DNA of 64,000 nt from NCBI GenBank assembly GCA_018398575.1, contig JAGTXZ010000005.1:3100001-3164000 (forward strand), written 5' to 3'. A program made the translations under genes and the position numbers. Within the stretch, counting starts at the first letter, position 1; every line of letters begins with the position of its first letter. Below the pieces are notes generated by a model. It worked only from the letters and a program-made list of their open reading frames with translations. It had not been told where the DNA came from and ran no database searches. This stretch comes from Ampelomyces quisqualis (Eukaryota > Ascomycota > Dothideomycetes > Pleosporales > Phaeosphaeriaceae). Positions 35,801 through 48,410 of this stretch are shown one piece after another.

Positions 35801-38800
35801 AGAAAGAAAGACTTAGCAGATATAGCTAAGTAACCTACTTGTGCTGCAGCAGTACACTCTAGTTAAAATATTAAGTAGTTAGCATAGTCTAATAACAGAA
35901 AAGAAAGACTTAGTAGATATAGCTAATATACTTAGTAAAATGCCTCTGTTAAACTCTATAGTAGTTAGTATAGCCTAATAACAAGCAGAAAAGACTTAGC
36001 AGATATAGCTAAGTTACTGTAGCAGTACACTTCTGTTAAACTCTATTATAGTTAGCGTAGCCTAATAATAGGCAGAAAAGACTTAGTAGATATAGTAAAC
36101 TTTAGTGTTAAGATAGCAGCAATAGCTAAGTCCTATAGTAATTAGAATAGACTTATAGAGAAGACAGAGATATGTAGCAAAGATAGCGTTAAGGTAGGCG
36201 TTAGTGTTAAAAAGATAGAGAAACTAGGCAGGCAGCTTAAGATAGCTAGTGCCTTACCTTACTATAGTAAGAGTAAGCGTATATTTGCAGCTGCGTAGCA
36301 ACTAGTATAATATTATATATTATAAGAAATCTTAATAAGTTATAACTGTTACAATTTAGCTAATAGAAAAGAACGTATATCTGTAGTTATAGCAATTGCA
36401 ATACAACTAAGTTAACCTATTAACATGTTAGATCTATATAAACTAGCTAATTGTACGTATCTATTAAATTATAGCCTTCTTTTATCTACTTTACAAATAA
36501 GGCCTTTAGTAAAATCTCTATATAAATCTTCTACCTTGCGAGCCTTTCTCTTCTGTGTAAAAAAGTTTATTTATAGCTTTAAAATGTTATGCTACAAAAA
36601 GCTATAAGCTTCTAATAGAACTATTTCTATCCTAAGATTATTACAGCACTGCTAAGCAAATAATATTAAGAAATACGTATTAAACACTGCAGAATACACA
36701 GCTTCTAGACTACACAAGTAATATATGCCTATATCCTGCTACTATAACGCGTGTATTATCTATAAAGCTATGTCTCTTTTTTAGTTATCTTTAATCTAAG
36801 TTGCACTTATATTAAGCTAAATTACTTAGGTAATCTAATTATAAGTGTTATAGTTTAGGTACTATATAGCGTAGATTCTGCCTAATAAGAAGAGAATAAG
36901 AGATTAGAGTATAGTATTACGCTTAATATAATCTGCACTAGCGCAACTAGCTGTGCCCTATATAATTCTCTAGTAATAAATTGTTATATCTTTTTGTAAG
37001 AGCTCTACTGCTCTAACTACTTAGGACAAAAATAGCTTTTAAGAATAGTAATAATCTAAAGGTAAATATTAAAAAATCTGTGCTATATAAGATAACACAA
37101 TAGCTAGGTCTAAGAACAAAAGTTTATTGTTAAGATAGTTATTACTAGTCTACTTATATTTATACCCTAGAATAGTACATATAAGTTTTAGTTAGATTAG
37201 AGGTATAGGTATAGTAAAAGGTATAGTAAGAATATTACATAGTTAGCAGATATATAGCAATAGTAAACGTTTAGAAAAGGTAGTTAGAGAATTTATAAGT
37301 ATCTTTAACTAAAATAAACTAACTATTTGTTACAGTTTAGTATTAGGAGCTTATAAGCTGCTACTACACAAAATATAAGCTAATGCCTAAGAAAATATAT
37401 TTAAGTTTAGAGTTAATTCTATAATACTAGTTTGCAGTAGTTCTACTAGTACCTAATTCTAAATTAGTTAGTTAACTAGTACTACGCATAGCCTAAGGCT
37501 GCACGCAGACTTAATTAACATAAAACTATAGTTCTGTATGTTATAAGAAAGCTAGCTATTATAAAAGTTGCTATACTTGTAGTAGAGGACTTACGTGTCT
37601 CTACTTAATACATCTTTTACTTTACCTTAGGCGCTTACTACTTTCTTACATATATAATTAACATACGTAGTTAGATAACTAGTATATCTACTATCTAAAC
37701 GTTTCTACTATATTAATATATAGCTTATAAAGGGTGTAGTATAAATGCTAGTTACTATTGCATAGAGGCGCTGCCTACTTTATTACAACTAAACAAAGAA
37801 AGCGCTATAAAACAGCCTACTATTACTATAGCATCTCTTTTAACACTAATAGATTGTTAGATGTTTTAATATTAAATAAAGATGTATAAACCTAAGATAA
37901 TAAAGTAATTGTCTTAAAGCCTACACTAAGTTTTAGCCTCTTAGATTAAAACAGTGTTAATAAAAACATAGATAAAGAAGACTATCTAAGTATATATAAT
38001 TAGATAGAAGAAATACTTACTACTTTAACTAGAAACAAAGATAATATATATGTAGAAGATCTAGATATATTTAATACCTTTGATAGCACACTAAGAGAAA
38101 AGATAAAAAGAATTTGTGTAGTACTTAAGATATATTATAATGTAGATATTAGTAATTCTACACAAACAAGTTATAAGATACTTAGTAAGTTAGTTAGTAA
38201 CCTTATTTAACTTATTTTTATACACTACTATATAGATAGATATGTAGCGTATACAAGTAGACTACTTACTGCGTTAGTATACCTAGTTTGTAACTAGCAG
38301 CAATATAATAATAATAGGCAACTAAGGTACACCTTTAAATACTTACTACTTATTCTACAACTTTAACTTTAATATAGCTATACTACACGCTTAGTGCAGC
38401 TATTAGCATACTAGGTAATATTTAATTTATCCTAGCCTAACACAGAAGCTTGCACTAATATATTTAATAAGAGCTAGTTTTAGAAATGCTAAAAATATAG
38501 ATATTTCTAAGATTATTGTAAATTAGCTATGCGTCTTACACTTAACGCTGTTAGCACAGTTAAGAACCTAAAGAAACACTAAAGCGTTACGCCTATTATA
38601 ATATACGTTCTTAACCTATATTTATTAGTAAAAGATAACGCATTAAACGCGTTAACTACTTATATTATACTTAGAGGATTTAACAAAGACTATACTAATA
38701 TATAGCTTAACCTGTTAATTATAAAGCTATATAAGTTGTGTTAGAGAGTTTATACTTATAATAGAGTAATAAACATAGATTTTATGCTTAAAGCTTACTT

Positions 38801-39130
38801 AATCTTAGTTACTAGAGACAGACTAGCAATTGCAGATATTATAAGTACAAAATATCTTAGAAAGGCAAAACAAAGCTGTTGTATATATATGTTTAGTAGA
38901 ATAATAGGTAGAGGTAGTAAGTACTTCTACCTATATACAGACAATACAGCTACTACTATTAATATAGATATATAGGAATAGATTTAACAAATTAAGCAGC
39001 ACTAGTAAACAGATAAGACTAAGAGGAGCTTTAAAGTACTTAAGAGAGACCTAGGTATTAACTATTAGTCTATTCTAGTTAATATTCTAACTTTCTATTT
39101 TCTAAGGAGTTTTCTTATTAACACTATGCA
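32900..39130 (+). pseudogene. Relic of Plavaka/Tnp2-like transposase-side gene
   Basis: The plus-strand frame is long and coherent once TAG/TAA stops are ignored. It includes a Gln/Ser-rich region, a tandem-repeat section (35,690-36,110), a Cys-containing stretch (SCYTCSRGLTCLY near 37,570) and the transposase-like segment at 38,340-38,975. The last part keeps a 63-codon open stretch, LKAYLILVTRDRLAIADI ... YLYTDNTATT. This resembles the Plavaka pattern [F/L]xAYLILVTGDxPAxAxxxGTK with a following Cys cluster. The reading continues after the nested insertion at about 47,014. It cannot be expressed as a whole protein. It may be one gene or two. Confidence 0.5.
35690..36110 (+). repeat. Tandem array of ~100-bp units
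   Basis: Four to five diverged copies of a unit that includes GTAGTACAC, GTTAGTATAGTCTAATA and AAAGACTTAGCAGATATAGC. In the plus frame the unit encodes a repeated Gln/Lys-rich peptide. It lies inside the transposase-side relic. Confidence 0.65.
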
Positions 39131-39798
39131 CTCTATAAACTACAATATACTAAAATCTATGTTCGTTAGGAAAATACAACGTTGGCGACATCCGCGACAT
39201 TGGTAACACTGTTAGAACAGTTAACTAGACGGTTCTTAACTGTACTTAACTGTCCCTAGGGTCCCCTATTTGTTCTGGCTGTCTAATTAGACTGAAACGC
39301 TTAAATTAATCTGCCTAATCCACTGGACCTACCTGCCCCACCCGCGCCATTACGTCATTATCCTAAAAAGCAAAAATATAGAGCTTAATGTTCTCTTTAA
39401 AACGTACTTTTTAGATTTCTTATAGCTGCTCTCGTTGTTAAGATGCACAGCAGTGAAGTTTGTAACTTTTTAATGTTCTTTGCTAAAGCTTGTTTTCACT
39501 AAAGCTCTAGCACTTTAACTAGATAATATATTATATTTTTTTTTAAAAAAATAGTAACTAAAGTGTAGATTTTACTCTAGGCCTATTTTATTTTATTATA
39601 TTATAGTGTAGGCGTTGAGATCTATTGTGTTGAACGTACTTTAAAGTTTTTTTAAAAAAGTTTATAACTTTAACGCGCTATATCTCAATAACTAGACTAG
39701 CTATTAAAATTCTGAATAGTGCATTTTAAAGAGGAGATTCTGCTCTATATTTTAAGTTTTTAAAACAATTACGTAATTTAAAATATATAGTAATACAG

Positions 39799-40080
39799 TG
39801 TAAGGATGCTACAGCGTAGAGCTGTTGGTTGCGCAGCAATGCGCCTGCGCTATAACAACGCTACCCTAGCGTCCTCACGCGTAGGACGCGCACAGCTGCC
39901 CTAGCGTCTTAATAGCGCTACACTAGTACAGACCTAGTGCATTCTAGTTGTAAGGATACGCGTCTAGTTGTATCTACAAAAGAGTAGTTCTACACTAAAG
40001 TAGCAGAACAGGAATTAACTTACTTCTACCTATACTACTATTGTTATCCTGTAACTTTGCTGCTATACAAACCTCTTATA
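39799..40080 (+). repeat. 5' LTR of chromovirus
   Basis: 282 bp beginning TGTAAGGATGC and ending CCTCTTATA. It aligns without gaps by eye to 46,516-46,797; the differences are nearly all transitions. Confidence 0.9.
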
Positions 40081-40379
40081 GTTTTAATTCCTTTACCTTG
40101 CAAAAGGATAGCAGCCTAGTTACCTAATAACAATAGATTAGGATCTGCTCCTAAGCCTACCAGCTAATCTATTAAGGGAAAACACCCCTAATAAGGAATT
40201 AATGCTTAGCCTAGGCAAACGCTTAGCGTAGCTAAAGTGCTAGCGCTAAGAACTTAAGGAGCAAGCTAAGATCTAGACTCTAGAGAAGGAAGTACGCTAA
40301 TAGGAGCAATTATTAGCAGGTAAACAACCTCTTCTACCTCTTAAACAGCCCTTAGGCGCTCTAAATAAAATAGATCTAC

Positions 40380-41330
40380 TAACCCCCCTAGTTGAACGCG
40401 ACACGTCCCTACTAGCGCAACGCTCCTAACTTAACCTATTAGCGCTACTAGGACGCAGGCCAAAGATTAAGAAAATCCCTATCTTTAAAGGCAAGAGAAT
40501 TAGAGAGTATTAGGACTTTAAGGCTAGGCTATCTATTGCCTTTTAATTAGACCCCTTAGCCTTTTAGCTTAAGAATTAAAAGATTACCTTTACTCTCTAA
40601 TACCTACAAACTACGTTTTAACAAATATAGATACAAAGGAAATAGAAAGATAACAGTAAAACGCTAGTATAGCGCAATATAATATCCTTTCTACTTAATT
40701 AGATTAAGAGCTCTGTAAATAGAGAGCTTTAAGTTACTATACAGTATCAAAAGGCATCTCAAAAGGATAGCTAAATAGTAAACAAATTCGCAGCCTATCT
40801 ATCTACTTTAGAAAATTAGGTAAACTCCTCTTATAAACAGAAACACCTAGTAATGCACTTATATAGCAAACTCTGCCTAGAGATTAAAGTAGCCCTCTCT
40901 AACTACACTAAGTTCTCTACTACCTGCAGAGAACTTGTTAAACGCGCTGTAACGCTAAAAGACAACTTGCGCTATAGTAGTAGTATACTGTTGCTATACT
41001 ATTGCACATACAGAACGCCTAGTACAGGAAAAACTTTGTAGCCTAAACTAGACGCAATAGCTTTACAACGTTGTGTCGCTAGCACTACAAACCTAAGCCT
41101 AAAGCTAACTAACGCCTGCTACTATTACAGTAAGATAGGCTATTAGGCTAGAGAGTGTAGATTAAGGCTTAACAGCTCTTCTTCTATTACTAGTTCAAAC
41201 GCAATACAAACAAAAAACAAGCAGGCCTAAGAAGAGCCTCTCTCTTAACAGCCTAAGTCCTACTACAATAGAAAAATTGTATTAAAGTACTTAGGACGCT
41301 GCGTAATAACAGCACTGTGTAGCCTATATA
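40380..41330 (+). pseudogene. Chromovirus gag relic
   Basis: Contains a capsid-like stretch (HLYSKLCLEIKVALSNYTKF at 40,856-40,915) and, at about 41,113-41,160, a zinc-knuckle remnant ACYYYSKIGY*ARECR. This fits C-x2-C-x4-H-x4-C with the second Cys and the His changed to Tyr, as expected from G-to-A change. The limits are approximate. Confidence 0.65.
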
Positions 41331-41339
41331 AATCCTAAT

Positions 41340-44300
41340 TAACTACAGTGCAGAACTTAGCACTATTAACAAGAGAGTTGCCTTACTTAAGGATTTCTCT
41401 TGTATTAACAGCGCTGCGCTACTAACTATCTGCTTGCCTAACTTAAGTACTGTGCCTAGCTTCTACGCTTATTAAGCTTATCTAACAATAAAGGACAACT
41501 AGAGCGTAACTAAGTCCTTTACTACTATTCTATACAGAATTGCTAATACAGCACAACCTGTTATTTTGGGTCTACTAAGCCTAAAAGAGAGGCGCGTTGT
41601 TATTAACTGCAAGTTAAAGTAGTAGCGCTACAAGCTTAACACTAATATAATAAGGGTTAAAGACGTAAAAACCTTTGCAGAATCTCTTTATAATAAGCTA
41701 AGCGTGTATGCAGTCCTAGTAGGCAGTCTATAATCCTTTTCTGCTAAATGCCTATTATAGCCCCTTAAACTTAAGGATTTTAAAGATATTGCAAATAGTA
41801 ACGCTGCTAACGCGCTACTGCAGCACTATAGAAGCAACTACGCTATTAAGTTAAAAGAAAAAACTACAGCTCTATGTAGGCTGCTCTACAACCTCTTACT
41901 AAAGGAGCTAAGTATACTACGCAACTACTTAGCAACAGCGCAAAGCCTAGGCTAGATCTAAGAAAGTATAAGCCCTATAGGAGCACCTATTCTGTTTATA
42001 CCTAAAAAAGATAGAACGCTATGCCTTTGCGTAGATTATTAAGGCCTTAATTAAGTTACTAAGAAGAATAGACTAGCTTTTTCCTTAATTAGGGAAACTC
42101 TTAATTGGCTCTGTAGATTAGTAAAGTTTACTAAGCTTAATCTTAAGAACGCGTATTACTAGATTAAGATCTAGCAAGGCAATAAGTAGAAGATAGCGTT
42201 TTACACACAATACAGCTACTTTAAGTATATAGTTATGCCCTTTAGGCTAACTAACGCGCCTGCTACGTTCTAGGGGTATATTAATAGAGCCTTAGCTCTG
42301 TATTTAGATATCTTTTGCGTTGTCTATCTTAATAATATTCTAATCTTTTCTTAAAAGAGAGAGAATTATTAGGAACAGGTAAGAAAAGTACTTGCTAAGC
42401 TAAGAGAATACAGCCTTTTTGTTAATTTGAAAAAGTGTACCTTTACTACTAACTAAGTTAAGTTCTTAGGGTTTATTATGCGCCTTAATAGTGTTATAAT
42501 AGATCTAGAACAGGTTTGCGCAGTTATTAATTAGCCTACGCTAACATTCTTTAAGGATGTTTAAGTCTTCCTAGGCTTTGCAAACTTCTATTAACGCTTT
42601 ATACAGAGTTTCTTTGTTATTGTTAGCCTAATTACTAATCTCTTAAAAGAATTAGTTTAAGAGAAGAAGTCTAGTTCTTTTAACTAGCCTAACGCTGTAG
42701 AGAAAGCAAAGCGCTAGCTATGCAACAGGTTTGTAACTATACTTATCCTGCGGCACTACAATTATATACTCCTATCTAAGTTGGAAACTAATACCTCTAT
42801 TTAGGGAGTAGTAGGCATCTTCTTCTAACTCTATGCAGATAGAAACTAGCACTCTGTAGCCTTCTGGTTAAGGAAGCTCTTACCTGCAGAAAGAAACTAC
42901 TACATATATAACCTAGAGCTCCTTGCTATTATTATAGTAGTATAGCACTAGCGTTACTACGTTAAGGAGCTAGCAATTTAGTTGGAAATATAGATAGACT
43001 ATAACAACCTACGCGGCTTTATAGGCACGTTAACTCTGTCTAGGAGACAGGCTAGCTAGGCAATAAAGCTAGCTGCTTACAACTTTAAGATTAAGCATTA
43101 GTTAAGAAAGACAAATTCTGTAGATAGGCCTTTAAGGCAACCTATAGACAACAGCAATACGCTAGATGTTTAACTATTAGATATATTGCTAGCACTGCAA
43201 AAGAAGTTGCAGCTGGCAGAAACCTAAGCTAAGCTACCTAGAGAGGAGCTAGCATTAGTAGGAAGCTAGATAACAGCTTAATAGTAAGTAGGCACTCTAC
43301 ATCTTAGTAAAGATGTTTCTATAAGCCTAGCGCACAGCGTTAAGGTAACAGCTATAAGCTACAGCTCTAATTAGGAGATTCCTAAGAGTAGACTAGTAGT
43401 AACCTAAAGGGTTACGCAGTTACAAAGCCTAACGCACAGTATTAAGGCAACAGCTAAGAGCTACAGCCCTAATTAGGAGATTTTTAAGAGCAGACTAGTA
43501 ATAGCCTAAAGGGTTACGCAGTTATAAGCAAAAGCTGTAGCCTTAGAGAGGTTAGCTTATAAGAAACTTCTTAAGTTTTTCTTTAAAATCTGTGTACAAG
43601 CATAATAGAATAACCTAGAAGTAGTTGTAATACGCAGAGACGTTAAATCTCTAGCGTCTGCCTGTTAAGGCACTAGCAAACGCCTAAGGCACTAGAAGCT
43701 TAACACTTTAGGCAGCCTTTAGTTTAAGAACTAATTATATATCCTACTAGAGCTAGCCTTTAGGGCTAAGCTTCTTAAGCTGTATTATAATAATCTACTT
43801 ACTAGCTATTTTAAGTAGGCCAAAACGCTTAAGCTTGTAGCCTAATACTACTATTAGCCTAGGCTTAAGAAAGAGCTTAAGGAGTACATTAACTCTTACT
43901 TAGTGTGCTAAGGCACAAAGTTGCTTAAGCAGCGCCCTGTTAGTGTGTTAAACGCGCTCCTCTAACCTTAGAGACTATAGCAAGAAATTATAATAGATTT
44001 TGTTATAGGCCTACTGCCTGCCAAGCGCTATAGTGTTGTGTATAACGCAATACTTGTTATAGTTAACAAGTACACAAAAATAGCTAAGTATATCTCTATA
44101 TAGAAAACAGTTACTACCTTATAATTAGTAGATTTGTTTTTAGAATACGTTGTATAATTCTTTAGCTTGCCTAAAGGTATTATATTAGACTAAAGAAGTG
44201 TCTTTACTTTGCAGTTCTAGGCAGACTTCTACTTTATAGCAAAGGTAAAGCACTAGCTTAGCACTGCCTTCTATCTGTAAACAGACAGCTAAACAGAGCG

Positions 44301-45040
44301 TTAAAATCAAACGCTAGAGCAATACTTAAGGGCTTTTATAGGTAATTAACCTAATAATTAGGTATACCTCTTGTTACTAGCAGAGTTTGCATACAACAAT
44401 ACTAGACAGGCTATATTAGAAGTATCTCTATTCTTTGCCTACTATAGGTTTTACCTGCACCTTAACTGCGAGCCAACAGCGCCTACTAAAGTTCCTAGTA
44501 TTAGAGAAAGGTTGCAGAAGCTTATATAAACTTAGAACGCTTTAGCTAATTACTAGAGCAAAAGTTTGCAATACTAGAAACAATATTACAACAAGAAACA
44601 TAGGCTCTAAGAGTTTAAACCAGAGGATATAGTCTTCTTATTAACAAAGCATCTGCGCCTACGCAGCGCTAGCAAAAAGCTATTACTGCGCTAGATAGGC
44701 TCCTTCCTAGTAGATAAGCAAATTAGCTTATAAGCTTTTAGAATCTTACTCCTATTATATATAAAGGTCTACTCTGTATTCTATACGTCCTTGCTCTAGC
44801 TGTTTGTACTAAGAGAGGGGGAAGAATTAACTCTACCTAGGCCTATTAACCTAGACAACAGTAATAAGCTAGGGCAATACTATAAGGTTAAAGCTGTCCT
44901 AGTAAAGCAGCGTAACAGACGTTTAGTAAATTACCTAGTTAAATAGAAAGGCTAGCTACTAGAATATAACAAGTAGGTTAATTAAAAAGATATAGATAAA
45001 TTACTTATAGAAAAGTATAACTAGAGAGAAGATTAATTAT
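41340..45040 (+). pseudogene. Chromovirus pol relic (PR-RT-RH-INT-chromodomain)
   Basis: RT landmarks: FTKLNLKNAYY near 42,127 and MPFGLTNAPATF near 42,235, then VVYLNNILIFS at about 42,319-42,350. RNase H-like ERNYYIYNLELLAI is near 42,890. Integrase core: IIIDFVIGLLPAKRYSVVYNA near 43,990 onward and TDSQTER*NQTLEQYLRAF at about 44,282-44,340. The chromodomain-like end is at 44,880-45,010. Stops are TAG/TAA at former Gln/Trp codons. The active-site Asp pair in RT is now Asn-Asn. Confidence 0.85.
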
Positions 45041-45169
45041 TATTACAAATTAATATACAGAAAAAACAAAAGGAAAAACAAAGGAAAAAAAAGAAAAAAG
45101 AAAAAAAAACTAGGCGCCTTAGTAGCGCAACGCCAGCGCCTAAGCAGCGCAACTAGGCATAAACGCTAG

Positions 45170-46480
45170 CTTACTCTAGAAAGTTCTTGTTATCTAGGTC
45201 CTTAGGGATAGAGAACTTGTCTCTACTACTCTTCTTATCCTCCCTCTTAACCTCCTCTATACCTTTCTGCTCCTTTACAGTAGCTTTACCTAGATTACCT
45301 ACTAGCTTATAAGTTAACAGTATAGTAGTAGCGCGTTAAGAGCGCTTTAGCTTACCCTTAGTAGTAAGGCGCTTAAAAAGAGGCTGCCTAGTTAGCTAGG
45401 ACTTAGCTAGGCGTTTTCTAAGGGCCTTAGCCTTAGCCTTAGCTTTAGCCTTGCCCTTGCCCTTAGCTTTACTCTTTTCTTTAGAGAAAGAAAGCGTAGG
45501 AGTAGGGCTCTAAGGAGGAGGGGTTTTATCTCTCTCCTCCTTCTGCTTCTTACGCCTCCTAAAATTAGAGCTCTAGTTACTAGCAGCCCTTTCTAAATTA
45601 AGGTTAGAGTTAGACTGCGCGTTAGCTTTACTAAGCAGTAGTAGATTAGCTTAGACAACGTTAGAACAACAGCGCAGCAACTGCAAGAAACAAGAAAAAA
45701 TAACTTACCTAGGCCTACAAGAGATTAAGAATACCTTCTACTATAGTAGAGAGGTAGTTAGTTGCTTTAACCTACAAGATCTAGATCTTATTACTCTTAG
45801 GCTAATAGCAACTCTTAAACTTTACCTTCTTATAGAGGAAAAGCTTTACTAAGGTAGTTTACTAGCGCAACGCTGTCTCTTACGCGTTAACATCTAAGTC
45901 TACTCTAGCCTTATTAGCAGTAAAGTACTGCTGCTACTAGTATAGAGTATTTTAGCCTTTAATAAAACTTAGTAGCACTAGAGTGCAGGACTTCTTTTTA
46001 TAGGCGTACCTATTACACTATAGGCTGCTAAGAACGTAGTTACACGCTATGCTATTAATCTTTAGACTCTTAGCATAACGCAGGTAAACTAGCTTAGCTA
46101 GCTTAATATTAGGAACGCTACTATAGCAGGTAATAGGCGTAGCCTAAACGCTAGGTTAGCAACGTTATAACGCTAGCGTTACACTACTTACAGAGACAGT
46201 AGAAGTAGTAGGCAGTATAGGCATAGTGCTTATAGTAATTAATATAGAGGTAATAGAGTTGCAATAGTGTAAAGCTAAGAGATAGTGTAGTAGTAATAGT
46301 AATGTAATTGTTACTAAGAAAGCAAAAAGAATTAGGCACACAAAGTTCTACTATAATTCTACTATTACTATAGCTACTAGCTACCTCTTAAATTTACTTA
46401 GAGTTTTAGCCTTAGTATAATAACAGCGCTTATAATAATAACGTTAGGCACGCACTAACAAGACCTAACGTTATATAAAT
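45170..46480 (-). pseudogene. Antisense accessory ORF relic between pol and 3' LTR
   Basis: The minus strand reads coherently over about 1.3 kb. From upstream there is a Cys cluster (IACNYV ... CNRYAYKKKSCTL near 45,960-46,060), a Lys/Ala-repeat tract (KAKGKGKAKAKAKAKA at about 45,418-45,465), and an ending KSSRDKFSIPKDLDNKNFLE before a TAA near 45,171. Stops within are mostly TAG/TAA at likely Gln positions. Chromoviruses normally have no gene here, so this is an accessory frame of unknown role. The start is not defined. Confidence 0.5.
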
Positions 46481-46515
46481 TACTAGGACAGCAATTCTAG
46501 AAAAAAGAGAATAAT

Positions 46516-46797
46516 TATAAAGATACTATAGCGTAGAGCTGTTAGTTGCGCAGTAATGCGCCTGCGCTATAATAACGCTACTCTAGCGTCTTTACGCGTA
46601 GAACGCGCACAGCTACTCTAGTGTCTTAACAGCGCTACGCTAGCGCAGACTTAGTGCATTCTAGTTGTAAAAACATGCGTCTAGTTATATCTATAAAAGG
46701 GTAGTTCTGCACTAAAGTAGCAGAACAGGAATTAACTTACTTCTACTTATACTACTATTATTATTCTATAACTTTGCTGCTATATAAACCTATTATA
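46516..46797 (+). repeat. 3' LTR of chromovirus
   Basis: 282 bp, the same length as the 5' LTR. It begins TATAAAGATAC, that is, the 5' LTR start with G-to-A changes. TACAG follows at 46,798. Confidence 0.9.
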
Positions 46798-48251
46798 TAC
46801 AGTTACGTAAGTAAAATTAGTAATATTAGTAACACTAGCAACACAGGTAACATAGGTAACATAGCTAACTTGCTATTAGGTTGCTGTTAAGTTACTAGCA
46901 ACTAGAAGTAAGTAGAGTAACTTTAGTAAATTGTCTAGTAGATAGTATTGCTATTAGGCTGCTGCAGGTCGCGGCAATTAGGCTAATTAGATTAATCTTA
47001 AATTTTTCTAACGTTCTACCTTTAGAAAAGTATAAAGTATTAAACTAAGAGCTAGAATATAAAGAAATATCTATAAGTAATACTAAACACTAATTAGGTA
47101 CTTATTAACTACAGCATAGTAGTATTGCATATAATAGTGCCTACTTATATAAGAACTACTCTAAGAGTAATAGGTAGCTTTACTAATTAAACTATATATA
47201 AATAGTAATTATTCTTCTTAATATATAGCGCTCTTACTATAGCTTACTTTTTACTAAAGTAGTATATAGTAAACTTCTTATAGTACTATTAGCTACTCTA
47301 CTATACTAGCTAATAGAACTTTATAAGCGTAGATATTGCAAAAGTTAATATGTACGTATAGTTATTTTTATATAAATATAAAAGTTTGTATTCTAAAGTT
47401 AATCTAGACCTACTTCTATTATATACTATATAATTCTATTACCTGCTCTACTTAGGCTAGAATATTTAGGATTTTAGCTTTCTAGCTAGTTATGCATAAT
47501 AGTTGCTAGAGTAGTTTTTATAGATAATAAAGATATTTACTACATTAACGCTATATAAGTATTAAAGTGTAGAAATTAGTACTATAATTTAGAAGCAAAA
47601 AACGTATACTTAATAGAGTAACACAACTCTTAAAGAAAATAGTTTAACTATAGTAACTAAAAAAGATCTAATATTTATAGTATACTACTTTATACGTTAC
47701 ACAAACGCAAAGATAAATTCTAAATAGTAATATAAACTAAAACAGATAAATAACTTTCTAGCCTGCTAGTATATAGAGATAGCGCTCTATAACTTTATTA
47801 TATACAAAAATCTTATACTACTAGCTAAGGCAAGAGTTAGTGTATTTTCTGCGTATTTACAGAACTTTATGTTATAAAGTAATACTTTTATAATATTTTA
47901 CGCTAACTTAGAATAGATAATAGTGCCTTTATTCTTTAGCACTATTATAACACTTTTCTAGAATTTAGCTAATATGTTAAGCTAGGCTAGAATTGCAAGA
48001 TATTAAAGAGTAAAACTAGCTAGTAAATTAATACTACATTATTAAATAGTAGATAAAGAAAATAATAACATAATATAAGTGTTAGTAGACTGTATTGTAG
48101 ATCTTGTTAGAGTAGCTTAAGTATTCTACTTTAATACAACTTAGAAAACAACTTTAAAATTACTGTTCTTAGTTAATAAGCTAAGTTATTTTAAAAGATA
48201 AAATACAAATTACTCTAATTATAAACTAGATTCTAACGTTATATTACTACT

Positions 48252-48410
48252 GTGTAAATATGCTTACTTATTGTGTAAATATACCTACTTATTGTGTAAA
48301 TATACTTGCTTATTGTGTAAATATACCTACTTGTTATGTAAATATACCTGCTTATTATGTGTATATACCTGCTCTCTACGTAAATATACCTGTTTAGCAG
48401 GTATATTTAC
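48252..48410. repeat. Subterminal 21-bp tandem repeats
   Basis: About seven head-to-tail copies of GTGTAAATATACCTACTTATT with substitutions, then an inverted copy (AGGTATATTTACAT). They lie about 110-270 bp inside the right end of the 20-kb element. CACTA-type elements commonly have such subterminal repeats as transposase-binding sites; that role is inferred here. Confidence 0.7.

Larger units (their letters stand above)
39799..46797 (+). mobile_element. Ty3/gypsy chromovirus, full-length but degenerate
   Basis: 6,999 bp with two 282-bp LTRs and a 5-bp target duplication TACAG (39,794-39,798 and 46,798-46,802). The plus strand carries, in order, a gag capsid remnant, a CCHC knuckle remnant, protease/RT, RNase H, integrase and a chromodomain-like end at about 44,880-45,010 (YKVKAVLVKQRNRR...EYNK*VN). 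The RT motif is YLNN at 42,325-42,336 in place of YxDD. Many Gln and Trp codons have become TAG/TAA. The LTR termini TGTAAG...TTATA fit TG...CA after C-to-T change. This order and the chromodomain define chromoviruses. It cannot be autonomous in its present state. Confidence 0.9.
39164..47013 (-). mobile_element. Short inverted-repeat element, copy 2, split by a retrotransposon
   Basis: The left arm 39,164-39,798 and right arm 46,803-47,013 together make 846 bp. They match the reverse complement of copy 1 (20,086-20,911) along their full length. The termini CGTTAGGAAAAT and the complement CGTTAGAAAAAT are flanked by TT on each side. Removing the element rejoins the surrounding reading (KSM then FLPL), which supports precise insertion into the Plavaka-like element. 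The left arm is little mutated, whereas the right arm has lost most CpG and CpA sites relative to copy 1. Confidence 0.78.

Noticed and set aside
38784..38975. A 63-codon open frame as an independent small gene
   Set aside because: It is a chance open stretch within the transposase relic; the flanking sequence continues the same protein through TAG/TAA stops.
48252..48410. CRISPR array
   Set aside because: The units are directly adjacent with no spacers, and the host is a fungus.
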